DNA from: Trogon surrucura
Taxonomy: Eukaryota; Chordata; Aves; Trogoniformes; Trogonidae
Direction of reading: 5' to 3'
Length of the DNA: 64,000 nt
Assembly: GCA_020746105.1 (NCBI GenBank)
Contig: CM036618.1
Coordinates: 119,151,161 to 119,215,160, forward strand
Positions within the stretch are counted from its first letter, which is position 1. Each line of letters begins with the position of its first letter. Positions 13,263-24,440 of the stretch are shown in pieces. The notes under the pieces are model-generated. The model had not been told where the DNA came from and made no database searches. It saw only the letters and a list, made by a program, of their open reading frames with translations. A program made the translations under genes and the position numbers.

Positions 13263-13278
13263 GGTGAGTGCAAGGCAA
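12388..13278 (-). pseudogene. CR1 ORF2 reverse transcriptase remnant, 296 codons
   Basis: An open frame on the minus strand that encodes the C-terminal half of a CR1 reverse transcriptase. Residues 1-6 come from flanking DNA, so the ATG is fortuitous. Residues 10-18 are the VPQxSVLGP motif, with Glu where the family has Gly. Residues 39-44 are FADDTK, the catalytic aspartate pair (bases 13153-13164). The thumb and connection region follow, through [10 protein letters not shown] and the [17 protein letters not shown] block. After RRNFF the frame shifts because of the 17-bp deletion, and the last 25 or so residues are read out of frame. The endonuclease domain and the N-terminal RT are absent through 5' truncation. 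It cannot make an active enzyme. The long uninterrupted frame mainly shows that the insertion is recent. Confidence 0.9.
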
Positions 13279-14763
13279 CCACCTTGCCCCTGCTCCTACT
13301 GGATGGGCTGACTGCCCCCCTCAGCCAGGCCCTGCCCCACAGCCCAGCTCAGGGACTGCGCCCCGGTGAGGCCGTCGCTGATGGGTCTCCCAACCTACCC
13401 TGGTGCAACAGCCTGGACCACGGCTTTCCATAAACCGGGTGCTCTGGGCAAGCCCACAGCTCCCCACGGCAGCAGGAGGGGAACCCTGGTTGACACTCTC
13501 ATGGGAAACTAAGTTACAAGAACTTGTGCCAGAATAGTGTAAAAACAAAGGGGAAAAAAAATTGCTATTTTAAGCCTTCAACTCTAAAGAGATTATATTC
13601 AGCGAGTGGCCTCTCTTCAGTCTGGTTAGGAAAGCCTAAAAAGTCACAACAGACCTCCGCAACCTGGAAATTAGTCGGCTTTTCCGAGCACGCCTTGCTG
13701 AAGCAGCCTGTTCTGCTACCTAAGACACAGCAACTATAGGCTGACACACGGAGTTTTATGTCTGTGAAGCATTTTCAGAGCTAGCCTAATTGTACTTGAA
13801 GTTGCAGCATGATATAAACTGCTTTTAAGCCCCATAAAAAGCTTGCGGTGGTCTGCACACCAAACCTCCCTGGTGCTGTAAGCCAGGTATTAGGCAAGAA
13901 AAAATGTTTTGTTTTAACCTTTGCCACTAAATACTCAGACATTTAATCCAAATCACACTCTTTTTTTCCCAAATGCATTTTTAACGTCGAGGACACATCA
14001 CATGTCACGGGAAAAAAAATTTGTTGCCACAAATTTCAACTAGTTCTGGTAAAGACCTATTTCTCCAGGAACGAGGGCCCCAACAGTGCTGAAAAAAATA
14101 CCTAAATACACCACACGCAATAGTGAAATTTGCTCCTATTACTTCAGGCTCCTGGGATCAAGACATCAGGTTACTCATAAATGCTCTGTGACATTAGGTT
14201 TTCCAAAGATGCCAAAGCTTTTACTAGTAAACCATAAATTTATGAACACCAGAAGATCCCAGTAGGCAAAACTGAGTCTTTAGGTTAGCGGAGGCAATTC
14301 CAGCAATATCATTTTACGAGCCCCTTCCTACTTCACAGCTCAGAAAGCAACGAGCATCCAAACTAAAGCTGTATCGCCACATCCCATGGGGTTTTGTAAA
14401 GGAACTTTACGAGCAGTACCAAAAAGGAACATTGATTACGCAAAGCTCAGTACGAGCAACTGAACCATTTGTTTCTCTTTACCACTGGACATCTTCCTCG
14501 AAAGTTTCTAACCCAAAGACCAGAAATAACTTGCAGAGCATCACGTCATGACCCGGCTGAGCTTCACCGGGAGATTTCTCAGTGGTGAAGGTTCCCCTCT
14601 GCAAGGTGAGGCTACCTGATAGGCGTAACTCCACGGTCTGAAATGATGTGGTTGAATCTAGTGGGATTCTGGAGTAACTGGATTGTGTGTGTGAAGACTT
14701 TTTTTAATGAAAAACTGGTACAGTCAGAGCTGGAAAGCTGGTGGCAGTCTGGTATCACAAGAC
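13263..14763. other. Spacer between inverted CR1 copies, no gene seen
   Basis: The first 250 bp (about 13263-13500) are G+C-rich and the rest is AT-rich unique DNA. Short frames of 60-75 codons overlap in several phases and match nothing I know. This is most of the loop of the inverted CR1 pair. Confidence 0.55.
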
Positions 14764-15105
14764 TACAAATATATCAAGGGTGAGTGTCACGAGGATGGAG
14801 CCAGGCTCTTCTCGGTGACAACCACTGATAGGACAAGGGGTAATGGGCTGAAACTGGAACACAAGAGGTTCCACTTAAACTCGAGAAGAAACTTCTTCTC
14901 AGTGAGGGTGACGGAGCCCTGGAACAGGCTGCCCAGGGAGGTTGTGGAGTCTCCTTCTCTGGAGACATTCAAGACCTGCCTGGACACGTTCCTGTGTGGC
15001 ATAGTCTAGGCATTCCTGCTCTGGCAGGGGGATTGGACTTGATGATCTTTCGAGGTCCCTTCCAATCCCTAACATTCTATGATTCTATGATTCTATGATT
15101 CTATG
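14764..15105 (+). mobile_element. CR1 LINE 3' end with intact (ATTCTATG)4 tail
   Basis: A 342-bp plus-strand CR1, 5' truncated at the TACAAATATATCAAGGG block and complete at its 3' end. It reads in frame through the C-terminal ORF2 region ([43 protein letters not shown]) to a stop at 15007-15009. A 64-bp 3' UTR and four perfect ATTCTATG units (15074-15105) follow. It belongs to the same subfamily as the copies at 3-4 and 12-13 kb but lies in the opposite orientation. The unbroken frame and perfect tail indicate a young insertion. No target duplication is evident, which is usual for CR1. Confidence 0.95.
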
Positions 15106-15768
15106 ACTGAACGAGGATTTCAGTTCAGAGGACAGGAGGACATGCAGCCTTCGAAGGAAGGCGCAGGTCAGCTCACAAGCCAGCTTAGCAAATAGCCTCC
15201 AAGCACATGAATGGGCAGTCTTTCCTCCAAGAGCAGAAAGGCATTTCCCCTGCAAAACCGAAAAGCAAAATGGACAAAACAAGTATTGGCCACAGAGGCA
15301 GCAAAAGCTTTTAAAAGCTGGAACTCGCTTTTGTGTACAGACTGCATCAGCTGCTGGATGTGCTCAGGGGCAAAGCCTGGAATTCGTTCCCTTCTTTTTT
15401 CATTCTGAGATTTAAATTGGGTGCCATCCCTTCTGTTGCTGCTACCAGCGAGACCGCAAAACACCAGCATGCATTTCTCAAAAGGGAAGACTTCTTTCTG
15501 TCCAGAGCAGCCAGCCAAGCCTGTGCTTGCAAACAGCCCCAGGGGCTGCCTATGTGAGATGCCCCCTCCAGCACCCCCCGACAGGCTCCTCCTGCCTCAT
15601 TCTGGGGAAAAACCTTCCCCCAGCCAAACTCTGGGAGCTCACTACCAGCAGCATGGTCTTCACAGGCATGGGTAACGATGCTCTGGAGGAACTGGGCTAC
15701 AGATACGGGGAAAGGGGAGTCTCACAACAGAGATGATCTGTGCTGCCTCTGTTCTTGCCACCTCAAGC
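15106..15768. other. Unique non-coding DNA
   Basis: No gene or repeat is recognised. Overlapping 65-116-codon frames on both strands around 15168-15736 have no domain signature and look like chance frames in moderately G+C-rich DNA. Confidence 0.5.
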
Positions 15769-15828
15769 ATCCCATCCCATCCCATCCCATCCCATCCCAT
15801 CCCATCCCATCCCATCCCATCCCATCCC
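15769..15828 (+). repeat. (ATCCC)12 microsatellite
   Basis: Twelve perfect copies of the pentanucleotide ATCCC (GGGAT on the other strand), 60 bp without interruption. A perfect array of this length is likely to vary between individuals. The G-rich strand has GGG every 5 bases and could in principle form G-quadruplex structures. Confidence 0.98.
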
Positions 15829-18800
15829 TTCCTGGGATCTCCTCCATGTCTCTGAAAGACAGTCACCAAATAAAGACACTATCTGACCAGCAGTTAACAA
15901 CCAGCTTGTTAGTTAATAGCCTGAGGGAATCTCAGGGCGTTTTATGCTCTAATACTCTGTTCATTAACTGCAGTAACAACCAATTTCAAGGTGATTATTG
16001 CTATTATAAGCTATGATCAATTTTTTAAACATGTTTCCATTTTTATCCAGCTTAAATCCGGTGCAGTAGAGCAAGGGGAGCAGCTGTGTTGAGAATTAGA
16101 CTTTTCCCCAGATTAATATCTGATTTTCCATCAAAGAGAATACAGGACACATTCTGTTAGGTTTCTAATTGTTTCTACCATAAGCCTCCACCACTCTGAA
16201 ATATGATCTCTAATAATTTTTAGTTTGAACTTCCTATACATAATCCATCTGACTAGATGGTCCTCAGCAAAAGCCGTTAAAGCAATTTGTTTCACTTACG
16301 TAGAGGAATAAATCAGTGCTTAATTATCTGTGGTTTATTATTAACAGCACTGGTGAGCTGACCATATGCCATGACTTCATCTTTTCACACAGAAAAATGA
16401 GAATATACTGATTGTTTTTATTATGTCTTTCAACACTCAGCCAGGGTTCCAACGAAATGAAGACGGAGCGTTTTGCAACGTTACTCAATGACAAATAATA
16501 ATACGCCACAATTCTTTGCCCTTGCTTTTAGGTTTCACCTTTATATGCTCTTTTACTGGAAGTACTTACCAGCATCTCCTACGGCAGGAGAAGACATAAT
16601 TATAACTTAGGTTGTTTCCAAGAGATATATGATATGTAACATAGTACATTTCTTTGTGGGCCTTCAAATATACTGGCTTCAAAACGTGGCATATGTTCAA
16701 CACCAGAATACTTGAGATACAGTACGCATTTAATGTAAAGACCAGGAAGACACACCTTCCTGATTTTTCAGACTTAATTGAGTCCATGCTGCAAGCCCTT
16801 ATGAAGTCAGCACAGTACCAAATAACACAGGTTTTGATCCTCTGCCAGGGCAGCCTTAAACTCTTTAATAGACGCAGCGGCAAAATAAAACTTTCTTGAA
16901 AACATTACGGATTGATGAACTGCTTTGGAACGAGTCCAGCTGCGCAGACTTTCTCCGCTTCACGTGGACCCAAAATGAAGCAAAGGTTCTTTGAGGTGCA
17001 GACCTCCGAAGCACGGTGGCAGACAAAGGCACAACCCCCTTTCTGCAAATAGCAGGTGTTTTACATTTGTCAAAACAGGAGTGGAGAGCTTTCAGATCCA
17101 AAGGCAACTATGAAGTTGTTCCCTCCTGGGAACAAGAAAAGACTCTCCTGCATCCCACACATTTCTGGGAAGAGGTGGAGTTTGTCGCCCTGAGAGCCAC
17201 CGGGTCCGTTCTTGAAGATCTCCAAGCAAAGCCACGTGCAGGCTTCAAGCAGAAATCTCCAGACATGCTGAGGAGACGCAACGTGCCCATCGACCAATGG
17301 GGCCAAGGAAATTAGGAGGTACATGTGAAAAATCCAGGGAAAATTCTGTCCATTCCAGGCTTTTATATCAGGAGTTGTGCTTCACAGTCAGCCTCCCGAG
17401 CCACAATCCCTTTCCTACCTGCGCTCCAGGGACTGTGAGATCACGGCAGCCTTAGTTCCGTGCACAATTCTGCTGCACATCAGCCCAGAAGCTAAGTGTC
17501 CTCGTTCACGTGTGATTTGCATCGGCAAAAGAGGGATGCTCAGCTCACAGCTGAGGAACCTCCACTACTTTTTGGGTAAGACCCGTATTTCTGGACCATA
17601 TGCACCATAAAGAGCCCCAGAGCTTGACCAAGTGTTTTAGGGAGTTGCCACCACTAACATGTTACGTCCTAATCATGGCACCACTTACATAGCTCAGCCT
17701 GTAGATTGGGAAGAAAAGCAAAAGCTCCGCAAAGCCACAGCTCCATCTGAGATGATGGAGATCCTTTGGTTGGTTGGTCCCTGCACAACCAGTTGCACCT
17801 TTAAAACAAATCCCACTAAAGGGCCAGCACCGAGTGGAACGGGAACCACATGTCTCCTCCACTAACACCTTCAGGCTTCCTGTCCCACAGCACCGTGAAG
17901 ATGCTGCGCTGGCAGAAAGCACGGCGCCGCTTACGAGCTCATTCACTCTTGTGTCACCCAACAGAGATCTTTAATCTCCCTCTCCTGATGCATTTCATGA
18001 CTTAATCTCCCCCCACACTTGGAACTGCGCTGAGACCATCTGCTCTTTCCTCACAAGCGGAGGGTAATGACTTTCGTTCAGCCTGACTCAGCGCCCGAAG
18101 GAGTTGCTCTCCTTGTTAATACAGATGTGACGGGCGGGGGGATACTAGGCCAAAAATTAGGACTGTTTTTACAGCTAAGCCTCTTGCTCCTCCAGAGATT
18201 TGCTGATTTCCCTTTTCTCCCTCCTCCAGGCGCTTGCTGTCAACTCAGACAGACATCACTGAGCTTTCTTGGTTGTTTCCAGATCCAAAGTAATCACACT
18301 GCCTCCCCAGACAGGATTCTCTGAATGAAAATTTCTCTGCACAGCAGTGAGTGTACCAAATTTCCTCTTACTTTCCCAGGACTTTAACCTCTCCCCATGC
18401 AGCACTATACTTTTGGTCTACCTGTGGTCACAGGCTGGTTTTAGGCACAGAGCACTGCCAAGGCCATTCCAGCAACATGACAGAGGCAGGAGATGCACAG
18501 GGAGTTGCAAGTAAGGCTGGTCATACCCATTTTTTCCCTGTTCCTCCACGGTCACATTCAGACCAAGGACACTTTCATTCTTCTCATCCTTGAGACAACA
18601 AAATTCACATCAGCCCACGCAGCCACGAAGTCTTGAACCAGACCGATTAAATCAGTGTCATAATCAGGACGTAGATGAACAACCACGTGCATCGACATCC
18701 ACAGCTTCTGCACCTCCAGCCTGTTTGCTGTCACAAGACATTCATTTGAGGCTCCTGTGGAGGCTTCAAGAATCATTTACAATTTGCTGTGTTGCTTTTT

Positions 18801-19099
18801 TCCCCTTCTTAACTGGTTCTGGATAAACTCTCTGCTGCCTGTGCAAATCCAGTCTTGTGACGAGGGGAAGAACACGTTAGCCTCGTCTCTGGGCACAGCT
18901 TTATCTTCAGAAAGGAAGGAAAGAAGCTGCACAAACCAGTGGCCTGAGTAGCCACAGGTCTGAACCTGCAGGAGACCGGCAACCCTTCAATCCTTTCGGT
19001 TTGCCGAGAAGATATCACTGAAAGAAGGCTGCAGTCCAACACTCGTAAAAAGTCAGCTCAACAGGGCCATTCATCCATGGCTCTCAAAGGGCAAAGTGA
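15829..19099. other. Unique non-coding DNA, no gene seen
   Basis: AT-rich to 16.9 kb, then more balanced. None of the short frames (up to 105 codons) has a recognised domain. I see no interspersed repeat that I can name. Confidence 0.5.
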
Positions 19100-19399
19100 G
19101 AGGACACAGGCAAGCTTAGGATGTGTGGGTTAGATGAAGGGACAGGGGAGAGGACTGAAAATTGGCTGAAAGATAGAGCTCAGAGGGTTGTGACCAGAGG
19201 CACAGAGTCTTGGAGGTCCACAGGGACCTAGGGAGGAATAACCCCACGTGTCAGTACAGGTTGGGGGCTGCGCTGCTGGAAAGCAGCTCTGGGGAAAAAG
19301 ACCTGGGAGTCCCAGTGGACAACAGGCTGACCATGAGCCAGGAATGCGCCCTCATGGCCAAGATGGCCAATGGCACCCTGGGGTGTGTCACAAGCGTGC
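19100..19399 (+). mobile_element. CR1 LINE RT fragment with internal deletion
   Basis: A plus-strand CR1 from the RT region. The first part matches CR1 sequence just upstream of the VPQGS motif (AACTGGCTGAA-like, then GAGCTCAGAGGGTTGTGA). At about 19218-19225 it jumps directly to the region encoding GRNNPTCQYRLG, followed by LESSSGEKDLGV, MSQECALMAK and ANGTLGC. The segment that should hold the FADD catalytic motif is missing. The copy also ends near 19399 without a CR1 tail, so it has lost its 3' end. It is more diverged than the young copies at 3-15 kb. Confidence 0.85.
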
Positions 19400-22300
19400 C
19401 CTGATCCAGCAAAGCACTTGAGCACATGGGTAACCTGAGAAAGCAAGCTACTGCACTGGTGTAAGCGAGGTAACACCAGTTCGAATGAGATGTCACTTGT
19501 AGGGGAAGTTCCTCATTTTCCTAAGTGGTCTGGATCAAGGCCTGAGATGCTCGGCCCTTGGTACGTCTTGTACTTAAATTTCCTCTCCACAGAGACAGCA
19601 CAAGTGAGATCTAGAGGCCAGATTTATTCAAGAAAGGGGGAAGAGACCTACGGCACAGAGAAGTAGTATCCTCAGTGTCAGGTGTGTGTACTTTCTCTTT
19701 TTTAATATCAACTGAATGGAAAGGAAAGGGTTGCTTCTTCCAAAAACTGTCCACCGCCTATTACTGTTAAATACTTTGCTGATTTTTTAATCATCACATT
19801 CATCGGTTGCTGGATGTCATCTCATATTTTCCATGGCTCTTGGCACCTCTGTGGGGCACTACCGATTAATGGCAGAAGCGTATTGATCTTTAGCTGCCAA
19901 GTGCTGCTGGCTAGCACCCTAAACTTTCGGGTGGTTCTTCATCCTGGCAGGAAGAACTGTTTCCAGTGTAATCAGGTCATCCACGAGCAAGGGAAAAAGA
20001 GAAATGGAGATTGTTAACACATTCATTTATAGGAGTGATATTATCAGCAGAGAAAAGAGTGCCTGGGCCCGTTCCTCTGCTGGTGCAAATCACTGGATCA
20101 TCAGAGAAGACCGCAAGGCGACGTGATTCACGGCAGCCTAAGACCTGGTCTTAATTTTCCTCAGCCCTGCTTCTATGATTTACACTTGTGCTGAGCAAAT
20201 GACACAGGGTGTCAAATGCTATCAGGCTGATTGATACTGTACTGCAGGACTAAACGTGCCCAAAATACAAAGCCAGTGAAGAATCAGGCCCTGTACATTC
20301 ATTAACAGCCCCGTTTTCCCATGGGATAGAGTTGATACGTTACTCCACGCTTCCAAGCCGGAAACAGCTCTGTGTTGGCTCTGCTCCTGTCGACAGCCCC
20401 AAGAGAGTTTGAGTTTGTTTCTCCTCTTCTTTCTCTTACCCGTGAACACCCTTCTTACGTCCTTGCCCACAAAAAGATATTTCACAAAGGCATCTTCCAA
20501 ATCTCCCCCTAAACGCAGCAGGCTAAATCCCGTTGAGCTTTCGCCAAGGTACGTGATTAGATTTCACGTGCCTCTCCGGACAGAGGGCACACAGATGCGA
20601 AGAAGGTGTGTGGCCTATTTTTGGGAGAGCATTTTGCCAGTCGAAAGGAAAACCACCTCTGCTACGAGGCTAAAAATGCCTTATCTGGTGTAATTCTGCC
20701 TACACTGAAGTCCATGAAGACAGAGCCATCTACTCCAAACGTGTGTCTGGTCCGCTACGTATAGATTCAGCTCTTAGCGGTCATCTATCCACTAATTCCT
20801 CTCCCATTTCCTAACTATACTGCGATCAGCTTGCTTGGGGCTTTTTTTCCTCATATAGTAAAGCTTGCCGAAAGTGCCTCTCTTTGAAATATGTCTTAGC
20901 TTGCAAGGGTAATGAACTCTTTTATAATAAACGCCTGGCTATAATGTGAACAATACTTGGCTTCCAGGAACTGCCTTATAATTACACGGCTCGGTATTGC
21001 ATGTCAGAGGTTTGCTTCATCTTTAATATTTTATGAAGAAATTCAGATTCTGACAGTAAAAGTATTTAACCCAAAGGACCTAGAACCCTGACTATTATTT
21101 TGTGAAGTAGCCATCCAGCTACACTTTTGTGCACCACCGCTCTCCCTGGTGCATACTCACACTCTTTGATACCCTCTAAGTAGACACAACCACATGCTGT
21201 CCAGATGGAAACCTGGCTGCATCATTACATTATATTGAAATAACCCAATACCACCTGTTTCTGCCGGGGTTCTTGCCAACGTTTTCCCATAAAACATTTA
21301 TTTTGCTAATATTTTAGTTGGTCACCACAGAAGGACACTTGAAGTTAGAGATTTACCATGTGTGCAGCCACAAGGAAAACCCTTTAAAAGCAAAGCAACA
21401 AAGCTCAGGAATGGCTGATGCCTGTTGTTAAAAACGCGGATGTTCACCTCGGCACTAGGTAATAACACTCTGCAGGGAATGAAAACCAAACACAGGTTTT
21501 TGGCAGCGTGCATCAAGTGAATTATCTCAACTGTGTTGGTACTCACCTCTCATATAATTAAAGAAAAACTTTCATGTCTGGAGTGGGACTAATATACAAT
21601 AGCATGAACAAAAACTCATGGATTTTTTTTCTTTTCCTTTTTTTTCCCCTCATATTAATCTGCAGTGTTATAAACTCCCAGTCTCCTTCCTCTCCCCCTC
21701 AGCAGATAAAACAGGTTATCCTCAGTTAGTCGGTGGAAATGAGAAAGGCGTTACAACTCCCAGCCTACCTGGGATGTTTCAAGTATTTATGAGAAACCCT
21801 CTACAACAGTAATAGGATTTTTTATTTGGAGATTATATTTTTAGAGACATTTTACTTGAAGAGGAAAGGCAAGAACCATTTGATTGATCAAGAGCACTTG
21901 ATAAAAATCTTCCCAGCATGTGGTCACTCAGGTATAAACCTTTAATTTTTTTAGTGTTGATCTCTGCTTGTACGAAAATCCAAGCGGTAGCTCTACTTCA
22001 CAAAAAGACTTTTTTTCTTGCGTTTCCAAACTCTGTTTGAAGAACAACAAAGGTTATTAACGATCCAGTGCTCCCAGTATATTTGCTGGTCATCAATCAT
22101 TCCTGCCCAATTTAAAAAGTTTCTGTCCCATGGAGGAAGAAGTAACGATGCCACGTAGAGCAACCAACAGAACCCCACAGAAATCAAGCAGTAAACCACC
22201 GACGGGAAGTGTTTCTTGAATTATTTGGCAAATGGCAGGCACATCAGGAGAAAAACGGACGTGAGCCAAAAAAAAAAAAAAATAAATTCACAAACAGAGC

Positions 22301-23649
22301 AAACTAAGGCACTAATCCATATTTACAAATGAGAATTTCTTAAGCTCTAAGAAAGCTACAAGAGGGAAAAGGAATGAACTGCAGGAACTAGAAACATGGT
22401 ATTTTTGGCTAGAAATTCTGACTGAATACGTTTAAGATACCTCTGACTGCATTAAACTGGAAAATCAACCACTAAAGAAACACCAGAAAAAAACACTAGT
22501 AAATAAAAGAGCAGACAAAAAAAGGTTTAAAGTTCACCTGCTCGTATTCGGTCTAAATATAGCCCCAGCCATTTTTATCACGTCTGAGAAAGAGAACACT
22601 TTTCTAGGTTGTAAAAGAACAGTACAAGAACTGAAAGGAAGATCAGCCATGAGTTTGGCCCTGTTTTGTTCTTTTCTCCTTTTCGTCTTCGCCCCATTTC
22701 CACGCCCAACAAAATCACCCATTTATAACCAGATCGCTGGCTGCTGGCACGCAAGTAATTTAAATTTTGGCCTATTTTTAAGAAGGCAACTTGTAAGCTG
22801 CAATCCCTACAATAATTGATTAAAGATCACAAGCAAAGCAAAGCACCTCTTTTGACCGATTCTGTTGCTGGTTGCATACTTTCCCTGAAGACAGGTAGTT
22901 AGATAATTAAGTGATCCATTTCGCCGCGTACACGCTCCATACAAAAGGAACTGACACACAATGAATCCTGCTAAGCTTTTGTTCAACATATGAAACACCA
23001 GATAATCGCCTTTTTTATGAAAGCACTTGACCTTTAAATTGATATCCCCCCCCCAAAAAAAAAAGATGGTAATCGCTGCTCAAAGAGATATTGAATGCGC
23101 CGCTGTTAATCCAGAAGATCATTGCCCATTAGTCATTATTAGATTTTTTGAATTTAGAGGTGAGCATTTGATTATAACAAAGAGAAAAAGAAAATACTGC
23201 TTAGGTTGCTGTGAATGCCTATACTTTTCTCTTTGCAAATCACAGGGGCACTCAGAGTTATAGACTGACTGTAACAGGAATATCATTTACGCAGCTGATC
23301 CCTACTCAGAGAGCAGCTTTAAAAGCTCTGAATGACATCAAGCAAGATTATCAGTGACAGAGATTTTAAATATTACACATGTTGCCCGTACCACAAGTGT
23401 TTCTCTTTAGCAGCTGAGGAGTATTATATTCTTTTGTATAATACACTGGAAATATATTTCTTTTCCTCTGCTCGCGAAAAACAGAAGAAAAAGGTTTAGA
23501 CGCAACAGAGAAACTGCGCAGCCTTTTGAAAAAAGGACACAAAAAGAAGGATGCTCTTCTTTCCTTTTATTACGTTTTAACTCCTTCCCTTTTTACGCGA
23601 CACCACTAATCATACGCCGCATTCCAGAAATTGCATTTCAGCTGCAAGA
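19400..23649. other. Unique non-coding DNA, no gene seen
   Basis: Mostly AT-rich unique sequence. A 28-bp pyrimidine tract at about 21622-21650 is followed by CATATTAATCTGCAG, which resembles a splice acceptor but has no coding exon after it. The span 20880-21070 is AT-rich with ATAATTA-type words and could be conserved non-coding DNA, though this cannot be tested here. An A-run lies near 22268. Confidence 0.5.
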
Positions 23650-23925
23650 ACAACTAGATGGGTGCAACACCAGCTGGTTGGCCATGCCCAGTTGTAGTCT
23701 ACCTGGAGACCAGTCACAACCGGGTGGCACTGGAGTCCATCCTGGGACTCGTGCTCTTTTACACCCTTACCAGTGAACTGGGAGGAGGTGATGGAGAGCA
23801 TCCCCAGCGAGTCAGAGAAAAGGGCAGACGGGGCCTTTGTGAGATTCAGCAAGGACAAACGCAAAGTCCTGCCCCGGGAAAGAAGAGCCCCTGGACACAG
23901 GACAGGCTGGTTCTGCAGGCACAGG
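23650..23925 (+). mobile_element. Degenerate CR1 LINE RT fragment
   Basis: A plus-strand fragment whose word order follows CR1 RT: CTACCTGGAGACCAG, then a diverged GTCCATCCTGGGACTCGTG corresponding to the GSVLGPVL block, then a block like FxxLxSELGG, then ATTCAGCAAGGACAAACGCA, which corresponds to the FNKDKCKVL block. The stretch between about 23812 and 23822 is deleted where FADD and the following helix should be. Both ends are truncated. It comes from an older subfamily than the copies at 3-15 kb. The match rests on recalled CR1 wording. Confidence 0.7.
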
Positions 23926-24322
23926 GGCGAGTACACATTTCCCACAAAATAACTATCACCAAGAACACTCCAGAACCTGTGTTCTTACAGTAAAAAGCTC
24001 CTCTGAGCACAAAACTGAAAAATCTTTATAAAGAAGAAAAAAACAAACCAGTATGCTTTTACACTTGTTTATTTTAAGCCTTTTAAACTTCATGGCTATT
24101 TCGCCAAGGTAGGCATGACAGATTACCTGTTGGGTTTTTGCTTTAGAGCTTACATTTAAAATTCCTCAGCTTGAAGTAAAAATAATTAGGAAATTCTTTT
24201 CATATAAGACGACAGCCTGGATGACCTCAAAGGTTTGGCGTTCAGATCTGGTCCCTTTCTAATTAAATGCTCTTGATATTCTTCATGATCATTTTGCCAG
24301 TACCGGTGCCCTCCCCACGCGC
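23926..24322. other. Unique non-coding DNA
   Basis: AT-rich sequence with no gene or repeat that I can recognise. Confidence 0.5.
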
Positions 24323-24440
24323 ACGGAATCACAGAATGCGTTGGGTTGGAAGGGGCATCCACCGGTCAAACTCAATTCAGTCTGACCCTCTCCCATATTC
24401 ACACGCGAGACCTGATACCTCCCTGGTTTTTTTGTAAATC
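24323..24440 (-). mobile_element. Short CR1 3'-end relic
   Basis: The plus strand shows GGAATCACAGAATGCGTTGG then GTTGGAAGGGGCATCC, the reverse complement of a CR1 3' UTR end. Only the first 35 bp or so match well. From there to about 24440 the similarity is faint. An old, mostly eroded insertion is the simplest reading. Confidence 0.65.

Noticed and set aside
20682..20735. CTGGTGTAATTCTGCCTACA followed by CTGAAGTCCATG, like a MITE half
   Set aside because: Only one short arm resembles the family and the other arm is absent.
21622..21664. Pyrimidine tract followed by CTGCAG, like a splice acceptor
   Set aside because: No matching donor, branch-site evidence or coding exon after it. Such tracts are common in AT-rich DNA.
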